In this document: positions 33,766 to 43,233 of the stretch, one piece after another
How the letters are laid out: each line of letters starts with the position of its first letter
Numbering within the stretch: position 1 is the first letter of the stretch
Assembly: GCA_963824085.1 (NCBI GenBank)
Contig: CAWGNT010000015.1
Location: 620,001 to 684,000, forward strand
From: JARRNE01 sp963824085
GTDB lineage: Bacteria > Pseudomonadota > Gammaproteobacteria > Chromatiales > Chromatiaceae
DNA length: 64,000 nucleotides
Direction: 5' to 3'
Position numbers and translations under genes: made by a program
Notes under the pieces: model-generated
The model's database searches: none
What the model saw: the letters and a program-made list of their open reading frames with translations, nothing else
Told to the model about the DNA's origin: nothing

Positions 33766-34084
33766 CGATGCCCTCCTGCTCGATGCGTCTTCTGAGCAAC
33801 GGGTTCATCCGCTCGCGCAGCCGAACGATGTCCACCTTCCGATGCACGCGGCCCTCGATGGCCTCCTTCAGGTGGACAAGCAGATAGGGATTCGGAGACC
33901 TGGTTCTGACATAGATATCCAAGTCGCTTGCTTCGGTGGCGCTGCCCCGCGCGAAGGAGCCGAAAACCCCCATTTCTTCGATGCCAACGGAATCGCGCCA
34001 CTCTCGTTTGAGATCGCGGAGCGCCAACAGCACCCCTTCCCGATCCTGGGGCGAAGCGTCTTGAGGTTCTACCCGAGCCGTCAT
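33758..34084 (-). CDS. MNT-domain nucleotidyltransferase antitoxin (MntA-like)
   Basis: 108 residues. The MNT signature GSFARGSATEASDLDIYV carries the GSxxxG loop and the DxD acid pair; HRKVDIVRLRERMNPLLR follows. In MntA-HepT systems this enzyme adds AMP to the HEPN toxin. Only a 34-codon toxin remnant follows, so it is an orphan. Its 5' part and promoter region are duplicated at 32391-32697. Confidence 0.8.
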   Translation of the reverse strand: MTARVEPQDASPQDREGVLLALRDLKREWRDSVGIEEMGVFGSFARGSATEASDLDIYVRTRSPNPYLLVHLKEAIEGRVHRKVDIVRLRERMNPLLRRRIEQEGIDV

Positions 34085-34192
34085 AGGACCTGCCTCGCGG
34101 ACTGAAACTTTGGAATTCTCTCACCCAACCCGCTGGTTGCGTACCAGCTTGCGCAGCACCCGGGCGGCGCTGGTCTCGGCCGGGCGCAGTGG
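33886..34192. repeat. 307-bp direct duplication, copy 2
   Basis: Counterpart of 32391-32697. It contains the start and first two thirds of the MntA-like frame, its upstream region, and the end of another minus-strand frame (AARVLRKLVRNQRV, stop). This copy looks ancestral because the nucleotidyltransferase reads through its boundary to a proper overlap with HepT. Confidence 0.85.
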
Positions 34193-34218
34193 ACCACGCC
34201 CCTGCTCACGCGACGCAC

Positions 34219-34412
34219 TCACCAGAGGTCGGTCAGGCCGAAGGGTACACCCTCGGGGATATGGGTTGCGCGCCGCTCGAAGGTCGCGCGGGTCGCCTGG
34301 CTGAGGGTTCCGCCGTCGAAGTGGGCGTAGCGGGTCAGGACGAGGTTGAAGTCCTGCGTCTCGGCCGTCGCCTTGTTGAGCAAGCGGACGCGCTCGAGTC
34401 CTTCGCCGTCAC
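34219..34412 (-). pseudogene. AbiEii nucleotidyltransferase toxin remnant
   Basis: Begins at GTG 34412 overlapping the AbiEi stop (GTGA), then after a frameshift reads RLLNKATAETQDFNLVLTRY, the AbiEii N terminus, and jumps to FDGGTLSQATRATFERRATH and PFGLTDLW, a segment from the second half of the family. The nucleotidyltransferase core between them is deleted. Confidence 0.65.
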
Positions 34413-34874
34413 ATCAGGCTCTCCAGGTAGGGGCGCATGACTTTGGCGACCCGGCAGAGCCGGGCGTAGCGCCACAACACGTCCATGGTCACCCGGCTCG
34501 CCTTCCAGGACTCCCGCAGGGGCTCAAGCGCCATATCGAGCCCGATCGATAAGGGTCGTCCAGACGCGGAGCACGCGCCTTGTTGGGGATGGCGAGCCAG
34601 ACCTCGAACGGGGCCTGGGTCGTCACCCCGCGAAAACGCATCGCCGAGAGCAGGCAGACAACGGCCCGCGGATGCCTGCGGGCAACCTCGACCAGCGCCG
34701 AGTACTCCGACACCTTCCGGTCCGGAAGGGCATAGAGCCCGCGCCCGACCCGTGCGAGCCGCCCCTTGCACACCAGCCGAGTGAGGGAGACGCGGGGCAG
34801 GCCATGGGCGTGCAGGTCAAGATGAGCCTCTGGGCACGGGCAAGCTCGAGGATGGCATCTTGGGTCGATTCCAC
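34409..34874 (-). pseudogene. AbiEi antitoxin remnant
   Basis: Fragments in different frames give an AbiEi-type transcriptional regulator: STQDAILELARAQRL, then after a frameshift VSLTRLVCKGRLARVGRGLY and ALVEVARRHPRAVVCLLSAM, FEVWLAIPNKARAPRL, and after another shift ALEPLRESWKASRVTMDVLW to RPYLESLM. At least two frameshifts. With AbiEii it forms a dead type IV toxin-antitoxin (abortive infection) operon. Confidence 0.7.
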
Positions 34875-35010
34875 ACTCGGGGTGATGTTCCTAATATGCG
34901 GGCTAGTGTCCACACTTACCGACGTTTTTTTGGATGCACCTGACACGCCGTTGCTTTCTGGACCGACCCGAATGGGACCGCGCCGGCGTCCACCAAACCA
35001 AGCTGACAGG

Positions 35011-38000
35011 CTAGAGCCCCGCCTCCTTCCAGCGCGTCTCGATCCGCTTGACCGAGACCGGGACTGCGGTGCCGAGCTGCTGGGCGAAGAGGGACACCCG
35101 AAGCTCCTCCAGCAGCCACCGGATCTCCTCCAGCCGCGGATCGCGCCTTCCGGCCGCGCGTGCGGCATCCACCCGCTCCTTCCACTTGCGGTAGAGGGGC
35201 GCCATCTCGTGCATGCGCTCCCGATCCCGGCCAGCGGCATGCAAGAGCTTCTCGGCTCGCGTCTCGGCCGCCTTCAGGTAACGCGGGTAATCCTTCAAAT
35301 GCTCGTGGGGGATCTGCTGTAGAAAGCCGCGAAAGACCAATCCGTCCAACTGCTCGCGGATGTCCATTACCGAGGGCATCCAGTTGACCTGGGTAATGCC
35401 GGCGAGCCGCTTGCGGATGGCGTGATATTGCTCCAATACGCGGCTGGCCAAACCGCAGACCTCGCCTGCGACCGTCATCAGTCGCGGCCTGTTGTCGGCC
35501 AAGCGCTGCTCGAAGTGCTGCCGTGTGCGAAGCGCAGGCTGACCTTCCACGAACGTCAGGTCGAGGATGAGGGCGATCAGCTCGTCTGCCAGATCGATTG
35601 GTTTGCCATCGGCTGCCGATCCCGACGGCGGGGCCTTCGCGTACTGCAGGCGCATGCGGTCGAGCCCCGGCAGGCTCTTGCGCAGATAGCGCATGTCGGC
35701 CCCCAGATGGAGCACGATGAGACGTCTGAGCCCTCCACGCATCGCCAAGGCGGCGTTCTCCTCCGAGTCGAGCACTCGGATCGCGACGCTGTCGCCGCGG
35801 TCCACCAGCGCCGGGTAGCCGCGCAGACGGATGCCGCCCCCGGTCAGATCCACGCATTCCGGCAGCCGGTCGAAGTCCCACCGGGTAATGCCCTCGCGCT
35901 CTAGGTCGCTCGCCGGGATGTGGGCGAAGACCTCCTGCCCCCTGCTGCCATACTGCTGCTTGAGCCGGAGGATGTCGTCGCCGACGGCGATCTTCTGTCC
36001 TTGCCCGTCGACCAGACGGAACTTCATGTTGAGGTGCGCGGGAATGGCAGCAGGGTCCCAAGCGTCCTCCGGCACCTGAAATCCGGTCATCTCCTTCAAT
36101 ATCTCCGCCACTGCCTGGATCAAGGGCCGGTCCGAGGGCAGGAGGCGCTGGGCAACGCGCGCCGCCGTGTCCGGGATCGGGACGAACGCCTTGCGGATCT
36201 GCTTCGGCAGGCCGCGCAGCAAGGCCGTAATCCGCTCCTCCCGGAGTCCGGGCACCAGCCATTCCGAGCGCTCCGGCGAGACCTGGTTGATCAGCGGCAG
36301 CGGCACCACCAAGGTCACGCCGTCGGCCGCGTGACCGGGATCGAAGTGATATTCCAGCGGCAGCTGGGTCGCACCGACCTGCAGCCGGTCGGGAAAGGCC
36401 TGCTGGGTCACCTCCGCTGCCTCGCGGCGCATGACGTCGCTGATGCGCATGTGCAGGAGCTTCGGCTCTCTGCCGGTCGCCTTGCGGAGCCAGCGCTCGA
36501 AGAGCGGCGTCGAGTAGACCCCCTGCGGCACGCGCTCGGCGTAAAAGGCGTAGATGGCCTCCTCGTCCACCAGGATGTCGCGCCGCCGCGACTTGGCCTC
36601 CAGGTGCTGGACGTACTCGATCAGCTCGCGGTTGTGCCGCCAGAAGGGGGCTCGGGTATGAAAATCCCCCTCTGCGAGGGCAAAGCGGAGGAAGATCTCG
36701 CGGGATTCTGCCGGATTGATCGGGCCGTAGTTGACCCGGCGCCTCGGGATGATGGTCATCCCGTACAACGTGACCTTCTCGTAGGCCGCGACCTGCCCGG
36801 ATGCGGCCTGCCAATGGGGCTCCGAGTAGCTGCGCTGCACCAGGTGCTTGCCTGCGTCCTCGATCCAGCCCGGCTGTGTCCTAGCCACGGTGCGCGCATA
36901 GGCGCGAGTCGTTTCGACTCGCTCGGCCGCTACCACCCACTTCGGCGTCTTCTCGAAGAGCCCGGAGCCCGGGTGAATGTAGAACCGGCTGCCGCGGGTG
37001 CCGAGATACTCCCGCTGCTCCTCCTTGAACCCGATGTTGCTCAGCAGACCGGTCATGAGGGCGCGGTGGATCTCCTCGAAGCTCCCCGCCGCCTCGTTCT
37101 CGCGCAGGCCCATCTCGTGCAGCTGCGCGCGCAGCTGGATATGGATATCGCGCCATTCCTGCACCCGGTTCCAGGACAGGAAGTGCTGTTGGCAGAGCTT
37201 TCGGAACTTGTTCTTGGACAGCTCGGTGCGTTCTTTCTCCAGGAAGCTCCACAGATTCAAGAGCGCCAGAAAGTCCGAATCCTCGTGGTGGAAGGTGGCG
37301 TGGATCTCGTCGGCGGCCTGCTGCTTGTCCAGCGGACGCTCCCGCGGGTCCTGAACGCTCAGGGCGGCGGCAATGACCAGGACCTCGCGCAGGCAGTGGT
37401 GTTCAGCGGCGGCGAAGAGCATGCGGCCGACGCGCGGGTCCACTGGGAGGCGCGCGAGCTGTCGGCCAAGGGGCGTCAGCTCGCCCTCCCCGTCCAGGGC
37501 GGCAAGCTCCTCCAGTGTCCGGTAGCCGTCGGAGATCAGCCGGGCATCGGGGGGATCGATGAAAGGGAAGGTCTCGATCGCCCCGAAGCCCAGGAGCTTC
37601 ATCTGGAGGATGACAGCGGCCAGATTGGTGCGCTGGATCTCCGGCTCGGTGTACTCGGCGCGGGCGAGGAAGTTGTCTTCCGAGTAGAGCCGGATGCAGA
37701 CCCCCGAGGCGACGCGGCCGCAGCGGCCCTTGCGCTGGTTGGCCGAGGCCTGGGAAACGCGCTCCACCGGCAGCCGCTGAACCTTGGTGCGGTGGCTGTA
37801 ACGGCTGATGCGGGCGAAGCCCGGATCGATCACGTAGTGAATGCCGGGAACGGTCAGCGACGTCTCGGCGACGTTGGTGGCGAGCACGATGCGCCGGCGC
37901 CCATGCGGCTGGAAGATCCGGGCCTGATCGGCCGGGCCCAGGCGGGCATAAAGGGGCAGGATCTCGGTGGAGGGCGGATGGTGCTTGCGCAGGGTCTCGG

Positions 38001-38913
38001 CGGTCTCCCGGATCTCGCGCTCGCCGGAGAGAAAGACCAGCACGTCGCCCAGCCCCACCCGCGCGAGGTCGTCCACCGCCAGCGAGATGGCAAGCTGCAT
38101 GGCCTCACCCCGCTCGCCCGCGCTTTCCTCCTCCGGCGGCTGGTAGCGCACCTCCACCGGGTAAGTGCGTCCGGAGATCTCGATGACGGGTGCTCCGTCG
38201 AAGTGCTGGGAGAAGCGCCTGGGATCGATGGTGGCGGACGTGATGATGAGCTTCAGGTCGGAGCGGCGCGGCAGCACCCCCTTCAGATAGCCGAGCAGGA
38301 AGTCGATGTTGAGGCTTCGCTCGTGAGCCTCGTCGATGATCAGGGTGTCGTACTCATGCAGCAGGCGATCGTGCTGGATCTCCGCCAGCAGGATGCCGTC
38401 GGTCATCAGCTTGATCGAGGTCTCCGGACGCACGCGGTCGTGAAAACGGACCTTGTAGCCAACCAGGGTGCCGAGCTCCGCCTTGAGCTCCTGGGAGACC
38501 CGCGCCGCGAGGCTCCGCGCCGCGATCCGCCGCGGCTGGGTATGGCCGATACGGCCGAACAGGCCGCGGCCCTGATCCAGGCAGATCTTGGGGAGCTGGG
38601 TCGACTTGCCGGAACCGGTCTCGCCGCACAAGACCACGACCTGATTGGCCCGGATCAGCTCGGCGACCTCGTCGCGACGCTCGCTGACCGGGAGCTCCGG
38701 CGGGTACTCGATCCGGGGAACCTGTAGGCGCCGCCGCTCGGCCAGCGATTGCGACGCTCGAATTGCCTGCCAAAGCTTCCCGAGCCCCTCGTCGATTGGC
38801 TGTCCCCGGCGCTCCCGATGGCGCAGGCCGCGCAGGCGCCGGCGAAACGGCGGGCGGTCACTCAGCAGGCAACGGTTGAGGTCGTCGTCGGAGGGAAAAG
38901 GCAGCGCGTTCAA
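35011..38913 (-). CDS. hrpA: ATP-dependent RNA helicase HrpA
   Basis: 1300 residues, full length. DEAH-box motifs are all visible: GETGSGKS (I), TQPRRIAARSLA (Ia), DEAH in IIDEAHERSLNIDFLLGYL (II), SAT in LIITSATIDPRRF (III), VLATNVAETSLTVPGI (V) and QRKGRCGR (VI). The helicase-associated and long HrpA-specific C-terminal domains follow. In E. coli HrpA rescues stalled ribosomes and acts in mRNA processing. Single gene, bounded downstream by the decayed island and upstream by the CACGAAG repeat. Confidence 0.97.
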   Translation of the reverse strand: MNALPFPSDDDLNRCLLSDRPPFRRRLRGLRHRERRGQPIDEGLGKLWQAIRASQSLAERRRLQVPRIEYPPELPVSERRDEVAELIRANQVVVLCGETGSGKSTQLPKICLDQGRGLFGRIGHTQPRRIAARSLAARVSQELKAELGTLVGYKVRFHDRVRPETSIKLMTDGILLAEIQHDRLLHEYDTLIIDEAHERSLNIDFLLGYLKGVLPRRSDLKLIITSATIDPRRFSQHFDGAPVIEISGRTYPVEVRYQPPEEESAGERGEAMQLAISLAVDDLARVGLGDVLVFLSGEREIRETAETLRKHHPPSTEILPLYARLGPADQARIFQPHGRRRIVLATNVAETSLTVPGIHYVIDPGFARISRYSHRTKVQRLPVERVSQASANQRKGRCGRVASGVCIRLYSEDNFLARAEYTEPEIQRTNLAAVILQMKLLGFGAIETFPFIDPPDARLISDGYRTLEELAALDGEGELTPLGRQLARLPVDPRVGRMLFAAAEHHCLREVLVIAAALSVQDPRERPLDKQQAADEIHATFHHEDSDFLALLNLWSFLEKERTELSKNKFRKLCQQHFLSWNRVQEWRDIHIQLRAQLHEMGLRENEAAGSFEEIHRALMTGLLSNIGFKEEQREYLGTRGSRFYIHPGSGLFEKTPKWVVAAERVETTRAYARTVARTQPGWIEDAGKHLVQRSYSEPHWQAASGQVAAYEKVTLYGMTIIPRRRVNYGPINPAESREIFLRFALAEGDFHTRAPFWRHNRELIEYVQHLEAKSRRRDILVDEEAIYAFYAERVPQGVYSTPLFERWLRKATGREPKLLHMRISDVMRREAAEVTQQAFPDRLQVGATQLPLEYHFDPGHAADGVTLVVPLPLINQVSPERSEWLVPGLREERITALLRGLPKQIRKAFVPIPDTAARVAQRLLPSDRPLIQAVAEILKEMTGFQVPEDAWDPAAIPAHLNMKFRLVDGQGQKIAVGDDILRLKQQYGSRGQEVFAHIPASDLEREGITRWDFDRLPECVDLTGGGIRLRGYPALVDRGDSVAIRVLDSEENAALAMRGGLRRLIVLHLGADMRYLRKSLPGLDRMRLQYAKAPPSGSAADGKPIDLADELIALILDLTFVEGQPALRTRQHFEQRLADNRPRLMTVAGEVCGLASRVLEQYHAIRKRLAGITQVNWMPSVMDIREQLDGLVFRGFLQQIPHEHLKDYPRYLKAAETRAEKLLHAAGRDRERMHEMAPLYRKWKERVDAARAAGRRDPRLEEIRWLLEELRVSLFAQQLGTAVPVSVKRIETRWKEAGL

Positions 38914-38962
38914 GGCGGTGGGCGGACACGGCGGAAAGCTCTTTTCGGTCGGGACCCTAAAC

Positions 38963-39107
38963 CTACAAAGAGCAGTTCACCACGAAGGGCACGAAGAAAC
39001 ACGAAGAAGGCAGCTCCAGAGTACCCGGCTTCACTGCGACGGTGGCTGCGAGGTCGCAAGGATGTCTTTGAAAACCTTCGTGCTCTTCGCGTTCTTCGTG
39101 GTTCGTC
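38963..39107. repeat. CACGAAG dispersed repeat, copy B
   Basis: Begins CTACAAAGAGCAGTTCACC and contains ACGAAGGGCACGAAGAAACA; it ends with CCTTCGTGCTCTTCGCGTTC followed by TTCGTGGTTCG. Its two ends are partly complementary. It matches the reverse complement of copy A. It accounts for most of the 323-base gap between hrpA and pntB; nothing else was recognised there. Confidence 0.75.
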
Positions 39108-39236
39108 TGCCGGATGCAGCAGCGTAGCGCCGAGATGCGGGAAACCCTCGGGCTGGGTTTGGTCGTGCTCTGGTACAAGATCCACGAAGGCTCGGATGCG
39201 ACTCGAGGGACCACGCCTGCCGCGCACTAGAGCCTT

Positions 39237-40634
39237 CTAGTGCCCCCCACCTTTCAAGGCCGACACCATGCCTTCGAGGGTGTCCTTGGCGTCGCCGAAG
39301 ATGAGAGATGTGTTGTCTTGGTAGAAGAGCAGGTTGTCGACACCGGAGTAGCCAGGGCGCATGGAGCGCTTGAGGAAGTACACCTGCCGGGCCTTGCCAG
39401 CCTCCAGAATGGGCATGCCGTAGATCGGGCTGGACGAGTCCTCCTTTGCCGCGGGGTTCACCACGTCGTTGGCGCCCACGACCAGCGCCACGTCCGCGGT
39501 TGGGAACTCCGGATTGATCTCGTCCATCTCCAGCACGTGGTCATAGGGAATGTCCGCCTCGGCGAGCAGCACGTTCATGTGCCCGGGCATACGGCCGGCA
39601 ACCGGGTGTATGGCAAACAGTACCTGCGCGCCCCGCGCCTCCAACAGCTGCATGAGCTCCTTGAGGGCATGCTGCGCCTGCGCCACGGCCATGCCGTAGC
39701 CCGGCACCACGATGATCTTCTCCGCATCCTCCATCCAATAGACGGCATCCTCGACCGCAGCGGACTTAACGCCCTTCTGCGCCGCTAGCGCCCCTGCGCT
39801 CGACTCGCCGCCCTCGGTGCCGAAGCCGCCGAATACGACGTTGATGATGGAACGGTTCATGGCGCGGCACATGATGTACGAGAGGATGGCGCCCGAGAAT
39901 CCCACCAGCGCCCCGACGATGATCAGAAGGTCGTTGCCCAGGGTGAATCCCGTCGCCGCCGCGGCCCAGCCGGAGTAGCTGTTCAGCATGGAGATGACGA
40001 CCGGCATGTCTGCCCCGCCGATGGGGATGATGAGGGTTACCCCAAGCACGAAGGCGAGCAGGGTCATCAGAAGAAGTGCGAGCAAGCCATCGGTCGCGCC
40101 GAAGTAGAGGCCGAGCCCGACGGTCCCAAGCGCGATCAGGGCGTTGAGCGCGTGCTGGCCACCGAACTTGACGGGCTTCCCGCTGATCAGCCCTTGCAGC
40201 TTGCCGAAGGCCACCACCGATCCCGTGAAGGTGATCGCGCCGATGACGATGCCGGCCGCCAGCTCACCCTTGAGCACGGGATCGAGCGTGCCCGCGTCCA
40301 GATGGTTGAGAAAGGTGCCGATGCCCACGACCACCGCCGCCATGCCGACGAAGCTGTGTAAGGCCGCGACCAGCTGGGGCATGGCGGTCATCTGGATGCG
40401 CATCGCGACCAGGGTCCCGATCACCGCGCCGGCCGCCACGCCGGCGATGATGAAGCCATACGACTGCACCTCTGAGCCCAACAGGGTGGCGCCAATGGCG
40501 ATCGCCATGCCGAGCATGCCGTACAGGTTACCTCGGCGCGCCGAGGCGGGATGCGTTAGCCCTTTGAGCGCCAGGATGAAAAGGACGGCCGAGATGAGGT
40601 AGGCGACCGCCTGGGTGTTGGCTGTGATTTCCAT
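39237..40634 (-). CDS. pntB: NAD(P) transhydrogenase subunit beta
   Basis: 465 residues. N-terminal half: about nine membrane helices forming the proton channel with PntAB. C-terminal soluble NADP(H)-binding domain III has GYGMAVAQAQHALKEL, IHPVAGRMPGHMNVLLAE, VALVVGANDVVNPAAKED and SMRPGYSGVDNLLF. The complex uses the proton gradient to make NADPH from NADH, useful for carbon fixation. Third gene of a pntAA-pntAB-pntB unit. Confidence 0.96.
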   Translation of the reverse strand: MEITANTQAVAYLISAVLFILALKGLTHPASARRGNLYGMLGMAIAIGATLLGSEVQSYGFIIAGVAAGAVIGTLVAMRIQMTAMPQLVAALHSFVGMAAVVVGIGTFLNHLDAGTLDPVLKGELAAGIVIGAITFTGSVVAFGKLQGLISGKPVKFGGQHALNALIALGTVGLGLYFGATDGLLALLLMTLLAFVLGVTLIIPIGGADMPVVISMLNSYSGWAAAATGFTLGNDLLIIVGALVGFSGAILSYIMCRAMNRSIINVVFGGFGTEGGESSAGALAAQKGVKSAAVEDAVYWMEDAEKIIVVPGYGMAVAQAQHALKELMQLLEARGAQVLFAIHPVAGRMPGHMNVLLAEADIPYDHVLEMDEINPEFPTADVALVVGANDVVNPAAKEDSSSPIYGMPILEAGKARQVYFLKRSMRPGYSGVDNLLFYQDNTSLIFGDAKDTLEGMVSALKGGGH

Positions 40635-40703
40635 ACGGTGTCCTTCAGGTGAGCCGGGCGAGCCGCGAAAGCCGCCTCTCTATGCTTGTGCCTTCGGGCA
40701 CCC

Positions 40704-40988
40704 CTATTTCTTCTTCTTGAACATCGAGAGCATCCGATGGGTGACCAGGAAACCGCCGAAAACGTTGATAGAGGCCAGCAGTACCGCGAAGAACCCCATG
40801 ATCTCCGCCGCCTTTCCTGCGCTCTCCAGCCCCGTTACCAGAAGTGCGCCGACGATGACGATGCCGGAGATGGCGTTGGTAAGCGCGAGCAGCGGCGTGT
40901 GCAGGGAAGGAGTGACCCCCCAGATCACGTAATAGCCGATGAAGCAGGCGAGAACGAAGACGTAAAGCGCAACCAGCGTTTCGGACAT
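40704..40988 (-). CDS. pntAB: NAD(P) transhydrogenase subunit alpha part 2
   Basis: 94 residues, three membrane helices (ALYVFVLACFIGYYVIWGV, LTNAISGIVIVGALLV, FFAVLLASINVFGGFLVTHR). It supplies the membrane part that is fused to PntAA in E. coli but separate in the three-gene version, as in Rhodospirillum rubrum. It lies 69 bases upstream of pntB and 66 bases after pntAA. Confidence 0.93.
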   Translation of the reverse strand: MSETLVALYVFVLACFIGYYVIWGVTPSLHTPLLALTNAISGIVIVGALLVTGLESAGKAAEIMGFFAVLLASINVFGGFLVTHRMLSMFKKKK

Positions 40989-41054
40989 CGGAATGTGCTC
41001 CCCGGGTAGGCACTGCCCCCCGCACGCATCGATTGTTGTCAGGCGCCGTCCGAC

Positions 41055-42146
41055 TTAGTTTCGGACCAGCATCGCCCTGGTGATTTCGTCGTCCTCCAGG
41101 TCCTTGAGCACCGGCCCCGTCTCTCCCGTCTCGACCATAACGTCGAGGAGGTTCGCGAGATTGCGCGCATAGAAGGCGCTCGCGTCGGCCGGTACCAGGG
41201 CTGGGAAGTTCGTGTAGCCGATCAGGACGACCCCGTGCCGCACCACGACCTGATCCTTCTCGGTCAAGGGGCAATTGCCGCCGCTCGCCGCCGCCAGATC
41301 CACGACGACGGAGCCGGTCCGCATGCGCTCGACCACCTCTTCCGGAATCAGGGTCGGGGCGGGCCGGCAAGGGATGAGCGCGGTGGAGATGATCACTTGC
41401 GCCTTGGCCAGCTCATCCGCGAGGGCCGCCTGCTGACGTGCCTTGGCCTCGGCGGAAAGCTCCTTGGCGTAGCCCCCCTCCCCTGAGCCGCTCTCGCCGA
41501 GATCCAGCTCGACGGCCTTGGCACCCAGGGACTCGATCTGCTCTTTGGTCTCCGGGCGGACGTCGTAGCCGTGGACGTCCGCACCCAGACGGCGCGCCGT
41601 GGCGATCGCCTGCAAGCCGGCCACACCGGCCCCGAGCACCACGAGCCGAGCCGGCTTGCTGGACCCGGCGGAGGTCATCATCATCGGAAAGAACCGGCCG
41701 TACTGCACGGCGGCCTCCAGTACGGCTCGGTATCCGGCGATGTTGCTTTGGGAAGAGAGGGCATCCATCGACTGCGCCCGCGAGATGCGCGGCATGCGCT
41801 CCATGGCCAGCACCCGCACGTCCTTGGCCACCAGTGTCCCAAGGCCCTCGTCCTCACCACAGCTCTCGACGAAACCGATGTAGATGCCGCCGCGCTTCAT
41901 GGCCGCCATGTCGTCCGCGTCCGGCCGCCGCACCTTGAGCAAGATGTCGGCGTCGTATGCAGCGGCACGGTCACCAAGGTTCGCGCCCGCGGCGGCATAG
42001 TCCGCGTCGGTATACGAGGCACGTTCGCCGGCACCGGTCTCGACCCTGACCTCAAAGCCCTTCTGGACGAGCTTCTTCACGACCTCGGGGACCGAAGCCA
42101 CCCGCGTCTCGCCGCTGAGCGTCTCTCGCGGAACTCCAATCTTCAT
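41055..42146 (-). CDS. pntAA: NAD(P) transhydrogenase subunit alpha part 1
   Basis: 363 residues, soluble NAD(H)-binding domain I. The start MKIGVPRETLSGETRVASVP matches the family; the frame is open upstream to 42482 but that part is antisense to ppsR. Motifs: MERMPRISRAQSMDALSSQS, the Rossmann loop GAGVAGLQAIATA, VHGYDVRPETKEQIESLGAK and PVDLAAASGGNC-like VVDLAAASGGNC. Works with the two membrane subunits encoded next. Confidence 0.95.
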   Translation of the reverse strand: MKIGVPRETLSGETRVASVPEVVKKLVQKGFEVRVETGAGERASYTDADYAAAGANLGDRAAAYDADILLKVRRPDADDMAAMKRGGIYIGFVESCGEDEGLGTLVAKDVRVLAMERMPRISRAQSMDALSSQSNIAGYRAVLEAAVQYGRFFPMMMTSAGSSKPARLVVLGAGVAGLQAIATARRLGADVHGYDVRPETKEQIESLGAKAVELDLGESGSGEGGYAKELSAEAKARQQAALADELAKAQVIISTALIPCRPAPTLIPEEVVERMRTGSVVVDLAAASGGNCPLTEKDQVVVRHGVVLIGYTNFPALVPADASAFYARNLANLLDVMVETGETGPVLKDLEDDEITRAMLVRN

Positions 42147-42244
42147 GCGTCTCTCACCGTCTCGGCAACGCGGCCAAAAAGCCGCGGCATTATCGGACCT
42201 CGTCTCGTGCAGCTCAAGAACAGGCTCGGCGCGGGCCGGACCCT

Positions 42245-43117
42245 CTAGTCGACCTTGCTCTTGACCGCCTTCAGGATATGCGACGAGATCTCTTCGATGG
42301 ATTGGCTTGTGGTGTTGAGGACCGGAATCTGCAGCTCCTTGAAGATCGCGTGGGCGCGACGAATATCGGCCTCGCAGCGCGCAAGGGACGCGTACGGGCT
42401 GCCCGGCCGGCGCTCCTCGCGAACGAGCTGCAGCCGTTGCGCATCGATGGTCAAGCCGAACAGCTTCTCCCTGCAACCCCAAAGCGCCGGGGGCACACCG
42501 CCACGATCGAAGTCCTCCTCTGTAATCGGGTAATTTGCCGCCCGCAGTCCGTAATGGATCGCGAGATAGAGGCAGGTCGGCGTCTTGCCCGAACGTGAGA
42601 CGCCGGTCAGCACAACGTCAGAGCGCGGAAAGTTGTCCGGACGCACCCCGTCGTCGTTGGCCATCGCGAAATTGATCGCCTCGATGCGCCTGGTGTACGA
42701 GCTTGGCTTGGTAATGGCGTGGCTGCGGCCGGACTTGCGGCTCGGCGCGATACCGAGCTCGAAGCTGAGCGGCTCCACGAAGACCTCGAAGAGCTCCAGG
42801 AAGTAACAGTTGCCGCCTTTGAGGATCTGCCCGATGCCGTCGTCGAGCATCGTACTGAAGACCAGCGGCCGGACCCCGTCTCGATCCGCTGCCTCTTGCA
42901 TTCGCTGAGTCAGCGCATGGGCCCTAGCCTCGGTATTGATATACGGCATGTAGACCTGCTCGAAGTCCAGGGTGTCGAACTGCGAGAGGAGGCTGTGACC
43001 GACGGTCTCGGCAGTGATGCCGGTGCTTTCCGAGACGAAGAAGACCGTGCGCTTCTGCGTTATGGTCGCACGCGGCGGCGTGGAGCCGGATTGCTCGCCC
43101 CTATCAGAGTGACTCAT
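42245..43117 (-). CDS. ppsR: PEP synthase regulatory kinase/pyrophosphorylase
   Basis: 290 residues of the DUF299 family. It phosphorylates PEP synthase on Thr using ADP and reverses this with phosphate. Motifs: VFFVSESTGITAETVGHSLL at the N terminus, the P-loop GVSRSGKTPTCLYLA, and YPITEEDFDRGGVP. No ppsA is in the window. About 15 residues of variable sequence precede the conserved start. It lies about 100 bases upstream of pntAA on the same strand. Confidence 0.95.
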   Translation of the reverse strand: MSHSDRGEQSGSTPPRATITQKRTVFFVSESTGITAETVGHSLLSQFDTLDFEQVYMPYINTEARAHALTQRMQEAADRDGVRPLVFSTMLDDGIGQILKGGNCYFLELFEVFVEPLSFELGIAPSRKSGRSHAITKPSSYTRRIEAINFAMANDDGVRPDNFPRSDVVLTGVSRSGKTPTCLYLAIHYGLRAANYPITEEDFDRGGVPPALWGCREKLFGLTIDAQRLQLVREERRPGSPYASLARCEADIRRAHAIFKELQIPVLNTTSQSIEEISSHILKAVKSKVD

Positions 43118-43233
43118 GTCAATGCACGCTCGGGAGCTTTGCGGTCAGATTCTCAAGTGTATATCGTGGCGCGTCCCTCAAGCGCGGCGCCTGCGGCAGT
43201 ATCGGGTCTCATCAAGCTAGTAGGAATTTGCTT

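Noticed and set aside
35920..38727. Open frame of 935 codons on the plus strand
   Set aside because: It is the complement of hrpA, which has every DEAH-box motif. Long antisense frames are expected in high-GC genes.
42147..42482. N-terminal extension of pntAA
   Set aside because: That part is the complement of ppsR and its intergenic region; homologues start at MKIGVPRE.
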